NCBI GenBank assembly: GCA_916048055.1
Contig: CAJZHL010000012.1
Span: 744,001-808,000, forward strand
DNA length: 64,000 bases
Source of the DNA: Pedinophyceae sp. YPF-701
Lineage: Eukaryota; Chlorophyta; Pedinophyceae
Direction: 5' to 3'
Shown piece after piece: positions 47,701 through 58,031 of the stretch (its first letter is position 1; the number at the start of each line of letters is the position of its first letter). The notes under the pieces are model-generated. The model was not told where the DNA came from and did not search any database. It was given only the letters and a program-made list of their open reading frames with translations. Made by a program: the position numbers and the translations under genes.

Positions 47701-50700
47701 GCTGGCCTCAGGGAGCTGCAGCTGCGTCGCTGGTACAGTGGGAATCTCGATCAGCCAGACGTTGCCGTCCGCGGAGCCGACGACCAGGACGTCGGTGGAC
47801 TTTTCTTCCCGCCGCTTGCTGTCCCGCTTGGCAAGTGCGAGGTTGACCCACTTCCGCGAGAACTTCTTCGCGTGCCCGATCGTCTCACGCGAGTGGTGCT
47901 CCAGGCTCCTGCGAGGCGGGCGAAGCGCGGGGCCAACGTCTCAGGAACGCGCATGTTGCACGTCGCACACAGCGTTAGGAGGGGGTTCGGGAACAGGTCG
48001 CAGGTCCGACGCACCCGTCTCCCATGGGGACCGATGCGATGCCACGCAGGAGGCCAACCGCCGTGACCTCTGTCTGCAGGTCGGCGCGCATCAGCGGCAC
48101 CACAACGCCCACATGGCCCCGCGCCTGTGCGTCGCGCAAAGTGGCGCCGAACAGCCGCGAGATGCCCCAGACCTTGACTTCGCCGTCCTCCGCCGCCGAC
48201 ACGAACTGGCTCACGTCGTCCTGCGTCTCGACCCCCACGATGGCCCGCCTGTGCGCCTGCACGACCAGCACCTTGCCCTGGCGGCCCGCGGAGCTCGAGG
48301 CGGACGTCTCCAGCACCGGCTTGGTCGCGCTGCTCAGGAGCAGGAGGCCGTTGGAGTTGGCCGCGATGACGAGCGGCCGCGCCGCCTTGCGCCTCCAGCG
48401 CGACACATAGCGCAGGACGCCCATGCGGCGGTACAACTCCGACAGACTGACGTCAGCCATGTCGCTGAAGACCCGCACGCGGCGCCCCTCGCGCTCCTGG
48501 TCCCGGAGCGCCTCGATCGCCTTCTTGTACACGGCGGTGAAGCCCTGCTGCCGCTGCAGCGACTTGGGACGGCACACGCGGATGCAGGTGATCGCAGACC
48601 GCCGCTGCACGGGATGCAGAACCGAGAACTCCCCCTTGCGGATCGCCAGGTCCGTCATCGCGCCAGTCTGCACCGCACAGCACCGCGCCGCGACCGTCGC
48701 ACGACACGAACACACCCGCAAGACATGACAAGCACGTTCGCAACCACGACGCGCGGCAACGACGCGCACGCCACCGTCGCGCACGGCCGGGGGCGCACCG
48801 CCAAGTTGTGCATCTCGAGGCCGCCGTCGCTCCACCCGAGCACGACCTCGCTCAGCCCGGGCACCTGCGCGGCCGCCGTCACGCGCCCGTGCGACAGCAT
48901 CAACGCGCGCTTCCAGAAGGACGTGTCCGTCCCCACCAGCGGCTCCTGCTCCAAACGGTCCAGCGACAGCCGCGCCGACATCGGCTTGAACTCCCGCGTG
49001 ACGCTCCCGATCGACGGAGCGATGAGGAGGATCCGATTGTCGTCCGTCAGCACGGCGACTTCGTCCTTCATGATCGGATCGCCCGGAGCGAACTTGTACG
49101 CCGCTGATTCGTCCGCCGGGTCCACGTCGTCCTCGTCGCCCTCGGCCCTGCTCGCGTCGGGCGGCTGCAGCGCCTTCTGGGACCCCCCCCGCCCCATGTG
49201 GACGCCCACTTGCACCGGCGGGCACAAACACGCGATGTTCGCGGGCGCCACGGCGAGGAGCGTCTTGTGCGGCTGGAGCTCGCACACGAGCACGGTCGTC
49301 CCGACGGCGAACGCGAACCGCTGCCCCTCGATCGGGCGGTCGAGCATGGTCAGCGAGCCCAGCCGCAGGTCAGACTGCTCGCTGTCATACCCGATGCCGC
49401 AGTCCGACGGGCGGCCCTCGGAGTCCTGCACGACCTGCAAGAAGTCCTGCTGCTCGAAGTTGTGCCCGTCGAGCACCCGGAGCGTCCCGTCGTGCGAGAG
49501 CGTCAGAATCATGTTTGACAACAAGTCCCAGTGCAGCCCGCACACAGGGCCGATGTGCGCGTTGACCGTCTCCGTGAGCATCGCCTGCACGCGGTGCTCG
49601 CCGTCCGCGCGCACGTGGTCCGTCTGCAGCAGCGAGCGCTTCACGTCCCACACGCGCATCAGTTGATCTTTACTCCCCGTGAGGAGTATTCTCCGGTGCG
49701 GCTGCCACGACAGCGCGCCGATGGGGAGGTCGTGCAGCGAGTCGAGCCGCATCACCATGAGCCCCATCGTGAGGTCCCAGACCTGCACGCTCTCGGCCAC
49801 GGCCGCAAAGACCCACTCCTGCGTGTCCTCCCACCCGGGGACGTGCAGCGCCGACACCCACTCCCCCTGCTGCGCGCGCTCGGAGCGCAGCCGGCACTTG
49901 AGCTTGATGCGCGTGCCCCCGCGCGGGTCGCTCGGGACCGCGCTCGCGTCCTCCTGCGCCTGCCCCGTGCGGTCGGTGTGCAGGAGCTCCCACAGCGCCA
50001 GCGTGGCGTGGGGGCCGCCCGTAATGAAGAGGCGCTGGCGGCGGCTGAGGGCCGCGCAGAGGAGCGCGGAGTCCTCCGGCTCGGACTGGTAGACCTGGTA
50101 GAGCAGCGAGCCCGCGAAGGCCACGATCGAGTGCCTGTCGCGGACGCCCAGGACCACGTCCAGCACTGAGTCGTACACCAGGTGCTCCGTGGTGGTGAAG
50201 CGGGGCAGCACGATGCAGTTGGTCTGCGGGAACGAAGTTGCGGTGGCGCTGGGGGTGGGTTCCGGCCGGTTGCGGGCGTCAGGCCGGCGTTCTGGGCGAG
50301 CGAAGAGAACCTGTGTGTGCAGTGAGGCGTTGGGCTTTTTTTTTCGAGGGTGTGCGGACCTGCTTGCCGGTGGAGTGGTTCCACATGCGCAGCGTATGGT
50401 TGTCGGACGTGATGACCGAGTTGCGGCGCATCATGTAGCAGACGGACACCACAGGATGCGCATGTCCCACTAGCGAGCGTTTGTGGAGCACCACGCCCGG
50501 CAACCGGCGGTCCCAGCGGTCGCGCGCCACCTTCGCCGAGGCGTTCTTGTCGTGTTCTTCGAGCCCGATAGCCTTGACAGCGCCGTGCGTGGCTGCAAGC
50601 GGGCACGCGGGGCACTCTCTTGTTGAGAGCCAGTGTGCAGCAGTGCGCCCCGTACAGGCGCGGGAGACGTCCGTGCCGCGGCCCAGCGCGACCAGAGCAA

Positions 50701-51132
50701 GACGAGGAAGCTCGTGAGCGACAGCGACCGGCGCGCGGACGTCGCTTCCAGCGTCCCGGGGATGTTGAACTACATGTTTGTCGGGCTCCTCGCAATGCGA
50801 GCGGAACGTCCGGTGTTTCACGGCCCCCACGACGGACTGGTTGACACGTGAGATGGCGCGGTGCGCAGAACGAGCTCCCGCCCTCCGCGGGGACGCGAAT
50901 TGCCCAGAAACCCACTGGGAATGCCCCTGGGACGCGACCGGCGGGGTCTCCGACGCTTCCGCGTCGCCGGGTGCGCAGCGTGCTCACCTGCAATGTACCT
51001 CAGGTCCCTCGAGAGCTCCCCGAGCTGCCTGTCGATCTCCCGCAGGCCCTCATTCGCCTCCGCAAGCGGTCCCTCCCGTTTGCGCTTCGGGCTCTCCTGA
51101 GCGGGCCGCTCCGGCCTCTTGGTCCTCGGCAT
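44796..51132 (-). CDS. Large WD40-repeat protein with Lys-rich linker and coiled-coil C-terminus
   Basis: Six exons: 51132-50988, 50769-50360, 50223-48799, 48667-48015, 47908-47473 and 47375-44796, about 1882 aa; phases agree throughout. The exon 1 to 2 junction (acceptor TAG at 50770) is the least certain. WD-type blocks include HPVVSVCYMMRRNSVITSDN then LRMWNHSTGK, LFITGGPHATLALWELL, WVFAAVAESVQVWDLTMG, RILLTGSKDQLMRVWDVKRS, FVSAAEDGEVKVWGISR, VLVVGSADGNVWLIEI and LVTCDLAGQVIVWDTVTW. The last 700 residues are charged and disordered, with a striking run of GKKKK units near 45600-45650, then Ala/Glu-rich helix and a basic RRKHKQAARARKEAARKEKQ coiled coil close to the end. I cannot name the family; such long WD40 proteins are often ciliary or scaffold components. 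Confidence 0.78.
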
Positions 51133-52208
51133 CTTGGTCCCCAGATCACCCACTCGCCCCCGCGACTCTCCCGTCAGGCCGTCATCTGCTCTGTCCGCCG
51201 CGACGACGCGTGCACCTGCCCAGGCTTCAACACTGCCGCGCCACGTCCATCATGGGCCGCAAACTCCTTCTGCTCCCCGCCCCTCGTACTCCCGCGAATG
51301 CAAGCGTATCGGCCCGCGCGGCCTGACAAGCGCGGGCCGCCTCGCGTGTGTCACACACGGCGCTGGACACCCCGTCGACCTGACGACACAACATCCTCCT
51401 CGTCCGCCCGCGTTTCCGCGCCTTCAGACGCCCTGCGTGTTCCGCTCCTGCAGTTCAGGCGACCGCGGGCGAGCAGCGCTGTTGCACCTGGTCCTGCACG
51501 TCGCGCAGGCTCGAGAGGAGCAGCACTTGGAATCTGTTGGACGGCCTGGCACGGCCAGCAGGGCGCGCAGGCTCCTCTGGGGGCGCGCCGCCTGGCGCGC
51601 GGGGGTACTGGGAGGCCGTGTCGATGCGCGGGATCTACAGGGGCGATGGCGAACGTCGTTGTCGACGGTGAGATTCTGTTCGCCCTACGGCGGCCGCCAC
51701 GGCTTCGCAAGCGGCTCACAGCGGGTCGCGTTGTCCGTACGCCTTGTTCGCGATCTCGAGAGTGGTTTCCTTGGGCAATATATGTCTCGTGGCACCTGCG
51801 TCCCGCAAACCACGCCCCGGTCTCATCAGCAAGAAGGCCCTCGTGCGGCATGCGCGTGGTAGATGCCGGCTGACCCCCTGTACGACATGCGACGTCGCGC
51901 CACAACGCGTGTCTCAGGTCTCTGGCACGCCCCGACGCGCGGCCACCGCAGAGGCGCATGTTGAAGCAGACGGCAACCGTGCACCCGAGGTTGTGCGCGA
52001 AGGCGAAGACGCCGAGACAGCGGGTTGCCAGGCGGGCAGCTCCACGGACGATGCAACGAAGAGCCTCCGTTCGGGACCGCGGGACTCGTGCGAACGCGCA
52101 GACACCCCCTGCACCGCGCCTCGCCGGCAGCCCCCCCGGGCGTGGCTGCGCCTCCGGAGCGGCTACGACGCGGTGCGGAGGACCAAGCACGGCCCTGCGC
52201 AGATCCGC
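51133..52208. promoter_or_regulatory. Head-to-head spacer, WD40 gene / membrane protein gene
   Basis: 1.08 kb. The frame of the downstream gene is open back to 51744, so it may begin further upstream than annotated or have another 5' exon. Otherwise nothing recognised. Confidence 0.4.
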
Positions 52209-53215
52209 ATGGCCTCCTGGCTGCTCGTCACGACGTTATACTTCCTCGTTGTTCGAGGAATCAGCATGGGGGGGTTCCCCTACGACGGCGAGGACGTGTG
52301 GGCGCACGGCGCGACGTTCGAGGCCCTCACGGCGCTGCTGCGCTACGCCTTCATCCTCGCTGTGCTGACAGGGGTCACCGCGGACCGCCGGTGGCGGTTC
52401 GTGGTCGTGCAACGCTGGTGGGTAACGCTGCCGACGTTCGTCCTGACGGGCGCGGCGGCGAGCCTGCTGAGCAACATCGAGGCGCTGCAGCACTCCGTCG
52501 CGGATTTCGCGCAGTGGAGCGCCGCGATGGCGGCGTTGTTCTCGGTGCTTGCCGCGGCTGTGGTCGGGGTGCTGGGCTACCACCTGCGCGTGTCGTGGGT
52601 CCAGAAGCGGCCGCGCGCGGAGTTCTGGGTCTACGTGGCGCGCAACGCCGCGATCTGCTTGTACTACGCCTTCACGACCGCCATGCTGTCAGGCGAGGCA
52701 CACCTGGTCTTACTGGACCGCCCACGCTGCGCTTGCGTCGCAGATTCGTTCATTTCGCCCACCCGCCGCCGCGGAGCACGCAGCCCCCTCGGTCCGCCCT
52801 CACAGCGAGCGGCTCGGCGGCCCCCTCGATCGCAGGGGCCGACGGGTCAGTGCACAGCCACTATCACCACTACCTCCTCGCGTTCCTCCTCGGCGTCTGG
52901 TGCGACCTGGACACGACGCCGTCCGCGACGACGCTGGCGGCGTGCCTGTCCCTGCTGGCCCAGGGCATCGCGGCGTACGGCCCGGACGAGGCCCTCACGG
53001 ATGACGCACCAGCGTCGACGTCCTGCACGTTCTTCGGCGGCCCCGCCCCCGCGTGGGCGAACGGCACGGCGATCGAGGTCCGCGCGCCGCCGTCCTGGGC
53101 GGAGCTCGGCAGGTACAACGTCACGCTCGCCGGGTGCGTGTTCCCGTCGTGGGGCGTCGAGGCCAACGCATCGGCGATCCTGCACGCGAACAACTCGGCC
53201 ATCGTGTCGCTATAA
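52209..53215 (+). CDS. Polytopic membrane protein, family not recognised
   Basis: Exons 52209-52692 and 52836-53215, 287 aa, joined by an intron with a GC donor (CAG|GCGAGG) that is needed to switch frame. Hydrophobic segments: WLLVTTLYFLVV, LTALLRYAFILAVLTG, WVTLPTFVLTGAAASLL, AAMAALFSVLAAAVVGVLGY, YVARNAAICLYYAFTTAM, then after the splice HYLLAFLLGVWCDLD and a last span around LAACLSLLAQGIAAYG. The conserved-looking HSHYHHY just before the sixth span could bind metal. The C-terminal 80 residues are hydrophilic with four Asn-X-Ser/Thr sites (NGT, NVT, NAS, NNS), so they likely face the lumen or outside. Upstream in-frame sequence (GYDAVRRTKHGPAQIR) also looks coding, so the true start may be earlier. 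Confidence 0.62.
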
Positions 53216-53509
53216 CGTGTAATGGACAATGGCCCGACGAAAGTGTCGAATCGGAGGTCACATTGACCAAGGCAAGGGGTGGCCGAGAGCAGCGACCGCT
53301 GAGCTGAGGTGAGGTGTTTCGTTCTTCGCGTTGTCAGCCGTAAGGCTTTGGGCCCTGAAAAGATCATCCGACTAGGTGGTGAGTCATGCAAACCCTCCAC
53401 CGCTATGGTCGCGGCGAACGATCCCGAGTACAATGCGGTGCTCCGCGAAGGAACGATCACCACCCGCGCCGGCATCACCATCAGGGCTCGCCAGCTCCTG
53501 GAACGCTAT

Positions 53510-53542
53510 AGTACTTCGCTGACCTACAAGCACCCTCGCCGC
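53510..53542 (-). repeat. Dispersed 33-bp intergenic motif, copy 4
   Basis: Read on the minus strand it starts GCGGCGAGGGTGC and continues TTGTAGGTCAGCGAAGTACT. One mismatch in 33 to copy 1. On the + strand it falls in an open frame reading STSLTYKHPRRNA. Confidence 0.85.
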
Positions 53543-53572
53543 AACGCTGCATGATGGCCACTCCAGACACCT

Positions 53573-53777
53573 GTGCTACCCGTCTCACAGAACTTCTCTT
53601 GTCCGGACTTGTCTCTCGGGTCCGTAGAAGAGACTTATCACCACACCCGAGCAAATCACGGCGTATCACTCTACCACGTGGTCGTGTCGGTACAGCCACG
53701 GGGATGCACTGGCTGCGGGGACCGCAAGGCCCTCTTGTACTGCGGGCACACGTTCTTTGTTTGCCGGCGGTATGACC
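53573..53777 (+). pseudogene. Short RING-like Cys/His fragment, probable gene relic
   Basis: The frame encodes CTGCGDRKALLYCGHTFFVC at 53705-53764, that is C-x2-C-x8-C-x-H-x4-C, close to the middle of a RING finger of IAP type (C-x2-C...C-G-H). No gene body, splice partner or further zinc ligands follow: the frame runs into G-rich tract. Composition is less GC-rich than true genes here. It may be a remnant of a gene or of a mobile element, or chance. Confidence 0.3.
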
Positions 53778-53858
53778 GCGGGCGGGGAAGGGGGGCTATG
53801 GGGTGGGGGGTTTCTGGAGAGGGGGTGGGGGGGGGGCTTGGGGATTTGGGGGGGCACC
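53777..53858 (+). other. Extreme G-rich tract, G-quadruplex candidate
   Basis: About 80 bases with many G runs of four to ten, such as GGGGTGGGGGG and GTGGGGGGGGGG. It meets the simple rule of four G runs with short loops many times over. It is on the non-template strand for the upstream + gene and the template strand for the kinase gene. Confidence 0.7.
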
Positions 53859-54662
53859 CGGTGCCCGCTGCGATCGATGCACAGACGTGAGAACACGGAT
53901 GAGGGTATCAACAAGTTAAGAAAGGGTCGCTGCTTTCCGGGTCAGGCAGGTAATGCTCCATTAGGGGCACACTCCTCTCGATGCAGGCTGCGTCACGGCA
54001 GCCGCACTGATGCAGAGAGCCACGTTCGCCGGCTCCTTGGCCATGAAGGCACAGGCGGAGAGGCGATGCGATCCAGGGGAGGGGGGAGGGGGAGGGGGGG
54101 GGGAGGAAAATCCGCATGGAGCTCATCTTGTGAGGTTTCCTCGCAACCACGCTCTTGAGACACTGGTCTGCAGAGCGCCAGCGCCCTGTCGACCATCCGG
54201 TCGACGGGGCGCACGTGTCGGCACATACTGTAGCTGCCGAGTTGCTTTGCGTCAGATCGTCACGGTGTGTTGACCTTGCGCTGCGAGTTGTACTGTTGAT
54301 TCGGGCCTGTGCGCGGCAGGCGCGGGCCTGGGCTCTCCCTGCCGTGTGCCCAAGCTTCAACGCTCTTGCTCGAAAGTTCTACGCCTGGTTGAGGATAGGA
54401 TGATATGATTGAATGACACTCAAAGGGTGTTGCGTGGGCTGGGTGGAGGTTCGGGGGGTCAACGGAGGGGGAAACGAAGGGGTCAACGAGGGGGGTCTAA
54501 AGCGGCGGCCGTCGAGGCGTTCCAGGGCCAGAGGACGAGTGCCCTCGGCAATGGAGTAGGGGAAGGAGCTGGTTGGCGGGAAGAGAGAGGTAGAGTATGT
54601 CGGAAATGCATTGCTGGACGCGGGCTGCCGGGCCGAGTAGGTGCTACGCCGTGCCCGGCGGC

Positions 54663-57027
54663 TCAACGCAGCCTGTTGGTGGCGACCGTCGACGCGTACG
54701 ACACGATGCGGTCGCGGTGCACGAGCGCCGGTCCGAGCTTGGACGCCTGCGTGACGCTCGCGGTGCGGCCCGCCGGCACAAGGTCGTCGAGCGACGTCCG
54801 GCCCGTGACGCGCGGGGTGCGCATGAAGGTGTTGCTGCCGGTGTTGGAGTCGATCGACGCGCGGTCGCCGGCGTTGTTCTGCATCCGCAGCGCGCGCACG
54901 TCGTTCGCGATCCTCTGCGCGGGCGTGCACGTCGCGGCGACGCCGGCGGGGCCCGAGGCCGACCCCGCCCGCGGGCGCCGCACGCGGTTGGGCGTCAGCG
55001 TCTGGTGCAGGAGTGTCCTGCCGGACGAGGCGTTCGCGATGCCGCCCATCGAGGCGACGGGGTGCAGGCACGGCGCGGGGCTCGACTGCTGGACGCCGGC
55101 CTGGCGGCCGAGGCGCGACAGCGTGCCCTGGCAGCCCGAGCCCGCGCTGTCGAGCGCCGGCGCCGGCGTCGCCTCCGCGGTGCAGCGGCGGTCGCTCGCG
55201 ACGGACGGCAGGCCGCCGCCGGCGTACAGGCTCCGCGAGCCGGTCGCGGGACCGGACGCCCAGCTGCCTTGCCTGGCAACGATGCCGTCCACGTCCTTGG
55301 TGCACTCGGCGGCGTAGGCGCCCGACGACATGACCGCCTCGACGTTGCGGCTCACGCGGCGCGTGGCCGTCGGCGACCCCACCGCGGCGACGACCCACGG
55401 GTGCTGCATGAGCTCGGCCATCGTCGCGCGCTCCTTCGGGTTGCGCGCCAGGCACGCGCGCAGGAAGCTCTTCGCGTGGGTCGACAGGAACGGCGGGTAC
55501 GACACGTGCGACGTCTCGATCGCCTGCGTCGTGTCCGCGAGCGTCATCCGCGCGAACGGCGTCTGCCCGACGAGCAGCTCGTACACGATGATGCCCACCG
55601 ACCACACGTCCGCGCCGAAGTCGTACGGCTTGCGCTTGTCGCGCGGGAGCGTGCTGCCGTCGCGCTGCCGCCCCGACGTGACCACCTCGGGCGCCATGAA
55701 CTCGAGCGTCCCCAGGCGCGTCGTCGGGCGGTACTTCGACACGTCGATCGCGAACCCGAAGTCCGCGACGCGCAGGCGGCCGTCGACGCCGAAGAGGAAG
55801 TTCTCCGGCTTGATGTCGCGGTGCATCACCGCGTGCGCGTGGCAGTGCGCGAGGCCCTCGAGGATCGGGTGCACCACTGTGCGCACGAGCCACTCCTCCG
55901 ACGACGTGACGCGCTTCGACATGGTCTGGTACAGGTCCTTCCCGCCCTTCTCCATCAAGAAGTAGCACGCGACCGAGTCCTGGAACGCCGCGAACAGGCT
56001 CACCACGCTCCGGTGCGGGGGCAGGTTGCAGTGAATCGTCGCCTCGCGCTCCAGCTGCGCGATCTCGCCGCCGTGCATCTTCCGGAGGTCGTACGCCTGC
56101 GACGCGGGGGCGCGGGCCGGGCGCGTCGGTCCGCGGGCCCAGCGGGCGGGGCGCGCGTTTTCGTGCCCCAACTGATAGCCCGCAGCGGGGCGCACCTTGA
56201 GGACCAGGGTGAGGCCCGAAGCGGTCTCGCGGGCCTCCCAGACGCGGGACTTGGCGCCCTTGCCGAGCTGCTTGACGGGCTCGAACTGATTCACGCACCA
56301 CTCGCTGCGACGCAGTGCGGCGGGGCAGGCGTGGCCCACGACCCACCACTGCGCGCGGGAGGCGTCGCGCTTGGCCTCGGCGTCCTTGGGCATGACGATC
56401 ATCTCCCCGACGGGCACGTCCGGCCGGTCGGACAGGCCGATCTTCTTCAGGCTCGTCAGCTTGTCCAGCTGCGGAGAGAAACGGGCGCAGGGCGTGTTCA
56501 ACTGCTGGGGCGGGACGCGGCGTGCGCGGCACGAAACGCTGGCTCGGGCGCGGGGCTGGACGGACCTTTCCGTGCCGGTCGACGTTGTCGCTGGCGGAGC
56601 TCGCCTCCTGCTCATTTCCGCTGAGCTGCGGTGCTGGGCTGGCTCTCCCTGCGGGGTGGCGTATCGACGGGGGGCGCGCGGTTCGTGCGCGAGGCGATCG
56701 GCAGGACGCGGGATGAAAGATCTCTCGTCGCCCGGGGTGCCGCGAACTCGGGCCCGCGTGCCGGCATCGGCGGCAGCGCGCATCGGGCCCCATTACGAGA
56801 GCGCGGCTGCCGGCCCGCAGGCGCGGCGAATTGGTGCGTTCGCGGCGACGGAGCGGAGGCGGGAGCACTGTTGGCGAGCTCGCGCTGGCCGCGCCACTTC
56901 TCGCTCCGTGTTTGCGCGCAGGTGGGCCATGCAGCAGGCAAGGGGTGCGGGTGGGTGAGCTCGTACCTGCGGCGGCCTCGCCCCTCCGCGTGGCCAGCGC
57001 CGACTTGATCTTCTTAATGATGCTCAT
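54663..57027 (-). CDS. Serine/threonine protein kinase with long regulatory tail
   Basis: Exon 3 (56096-54663) and exon 2 (56468-56196) join in phase 0. Exon 1 probably starts at 57027 (MSIIKKIKSALATRRGEAA), but its GT donor leaves the wrong phase; either a GC donor (GCC|GCAGGT) or a missed small exon is needed. About 590 aa. The kinase domain has LGKGAKSRVWEA (P-loop), catalytic Lys in LVLKAYDL, Glu in EREATIH, HRDIKPENFLF, ADFGFAI, FMAPEVV and DVWSVGIIVYELL, so it should be active. Before it lies SLKKIGLSDRPDVPVGE. The C-terminal 230 residues are Ser/Thr/Ala/Arg-rich with repeated RTP and RTS sites. It resembles Ca-independent plant CDPK/AGC-Aurora-like kinases; the subfamily is not clear. 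Confidence 0.85.
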
Positions 57028-58031
57028 GTTCTGCGCTCTGACTGTCGCTGTTGCTGCAGCGAGCGGCTAGGGACGAGGGTACCTGGGGAGGTCGCCCTCG
57101 ACCTGCGGGGACGACCTGCCCCTGCGCGCGATGCACAGGTACCCAGGGGGATACAGAGAGAGACGACCTGCAGGGCGGCGGGAGGGCGCTCGGCGTCACG
57201 CGCGGCGAACCGTCATCAGTTGAGGTCAAGCCGCGCGAGCGTCGCGGGCAGTGCGAATCCCTCACTACAAGACAATTGGAATGGACACGCGTGAATGGTT
57301 CTTGCGCGGGAGGCGCGAGTGCGCGCACACCTCTGCCGCTCGCTCGCGTCCGGGCGAAGCAGGCTCCCGGTGGGTGGCTGCCAGCTGCGCCGACTGTCTG
57401 CCACGTTTGGCGAGTGCCAAGACTGCCAGGCGACGCGAGAATAACTCAGCCACGCCCCCGGGCGCGCCAAACACCACCCAGCGCCACGGGCGGCGGACCG
57501 GCCTGCCGACTCGGCTCGAGTCGACCCAGCTGGTCGGGCAGGGCAACGGACGACGCCGAGAACGAGGCCGGCCATGCGCCGGCCCTTGCCGCGCGAGCGC
57601 AGCCTCATCGCCGACGCCGGCCAGCGCGGCAGCACCGCCGACGCCACGGGCGGCCCGGACGAGGCACCAGTGATCACCTCACGGCTTGCTGACCATCGCG
57701 GCCGTCCTGCCTGCGTCCACGGCGCGTCCAGGAGCGCGCGCTCTGACACCGCGCCGCGCCCCGGGCCGCCCGCATCCCCTCGCGCAACCCACGCCGTCGG
57801 TGGAGGCGCGTCGCCCACCAGAGACGTCACCCGCGACGGCGAGGGCGCGCGGGCTTCGCCGGCGCCGGCGGAAGGAGCGGCGGTGGCGCAGGCGCACTCG
57901 CACGACGGTGCCGCACGGACACCGCACCAGAAAGCGGGCCGGCTGGGCCGCGAGCGATTCGTAAAAAAGCAGTGGGCGGAGTCTATTTGTCGTGGTGGTG
58001 GCTCACAGACCGTCGGCTGCGCGCGGGCCGC
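57028..58031. other. Spacer upstream of the kinase gene
   Basis: 1.0 kb between the sigma factor stop and the kinase start, both minus strand. Open frames on both strands are Arg/Ala/Pro shadow type. No RNA gene or repeat recognised. Confidence 0.4.

Larger units (their letters stand above)
53216..54662. other. Long tail-to-tail spacer with relic, motif copy and G-rich tracts
   Basis: 1.45 kb between convergent stops. The first 560 bp are clearly lower in GC than nearby genes and hold motif copy 4 and a RING-like fragment. From 53777 on the + strand has extreme runs of G, again near 54075-54111 and 54435-54500, the last with a repeated GGGGTCAACG word. Confidence 0.65.

Noticed and set aside
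57051-57830. Open frames on both strands upstream of the kinase gene
   Set aside because: Arg/Ala/Pro composition, overlap each other antisense, no domain and no splice partners.
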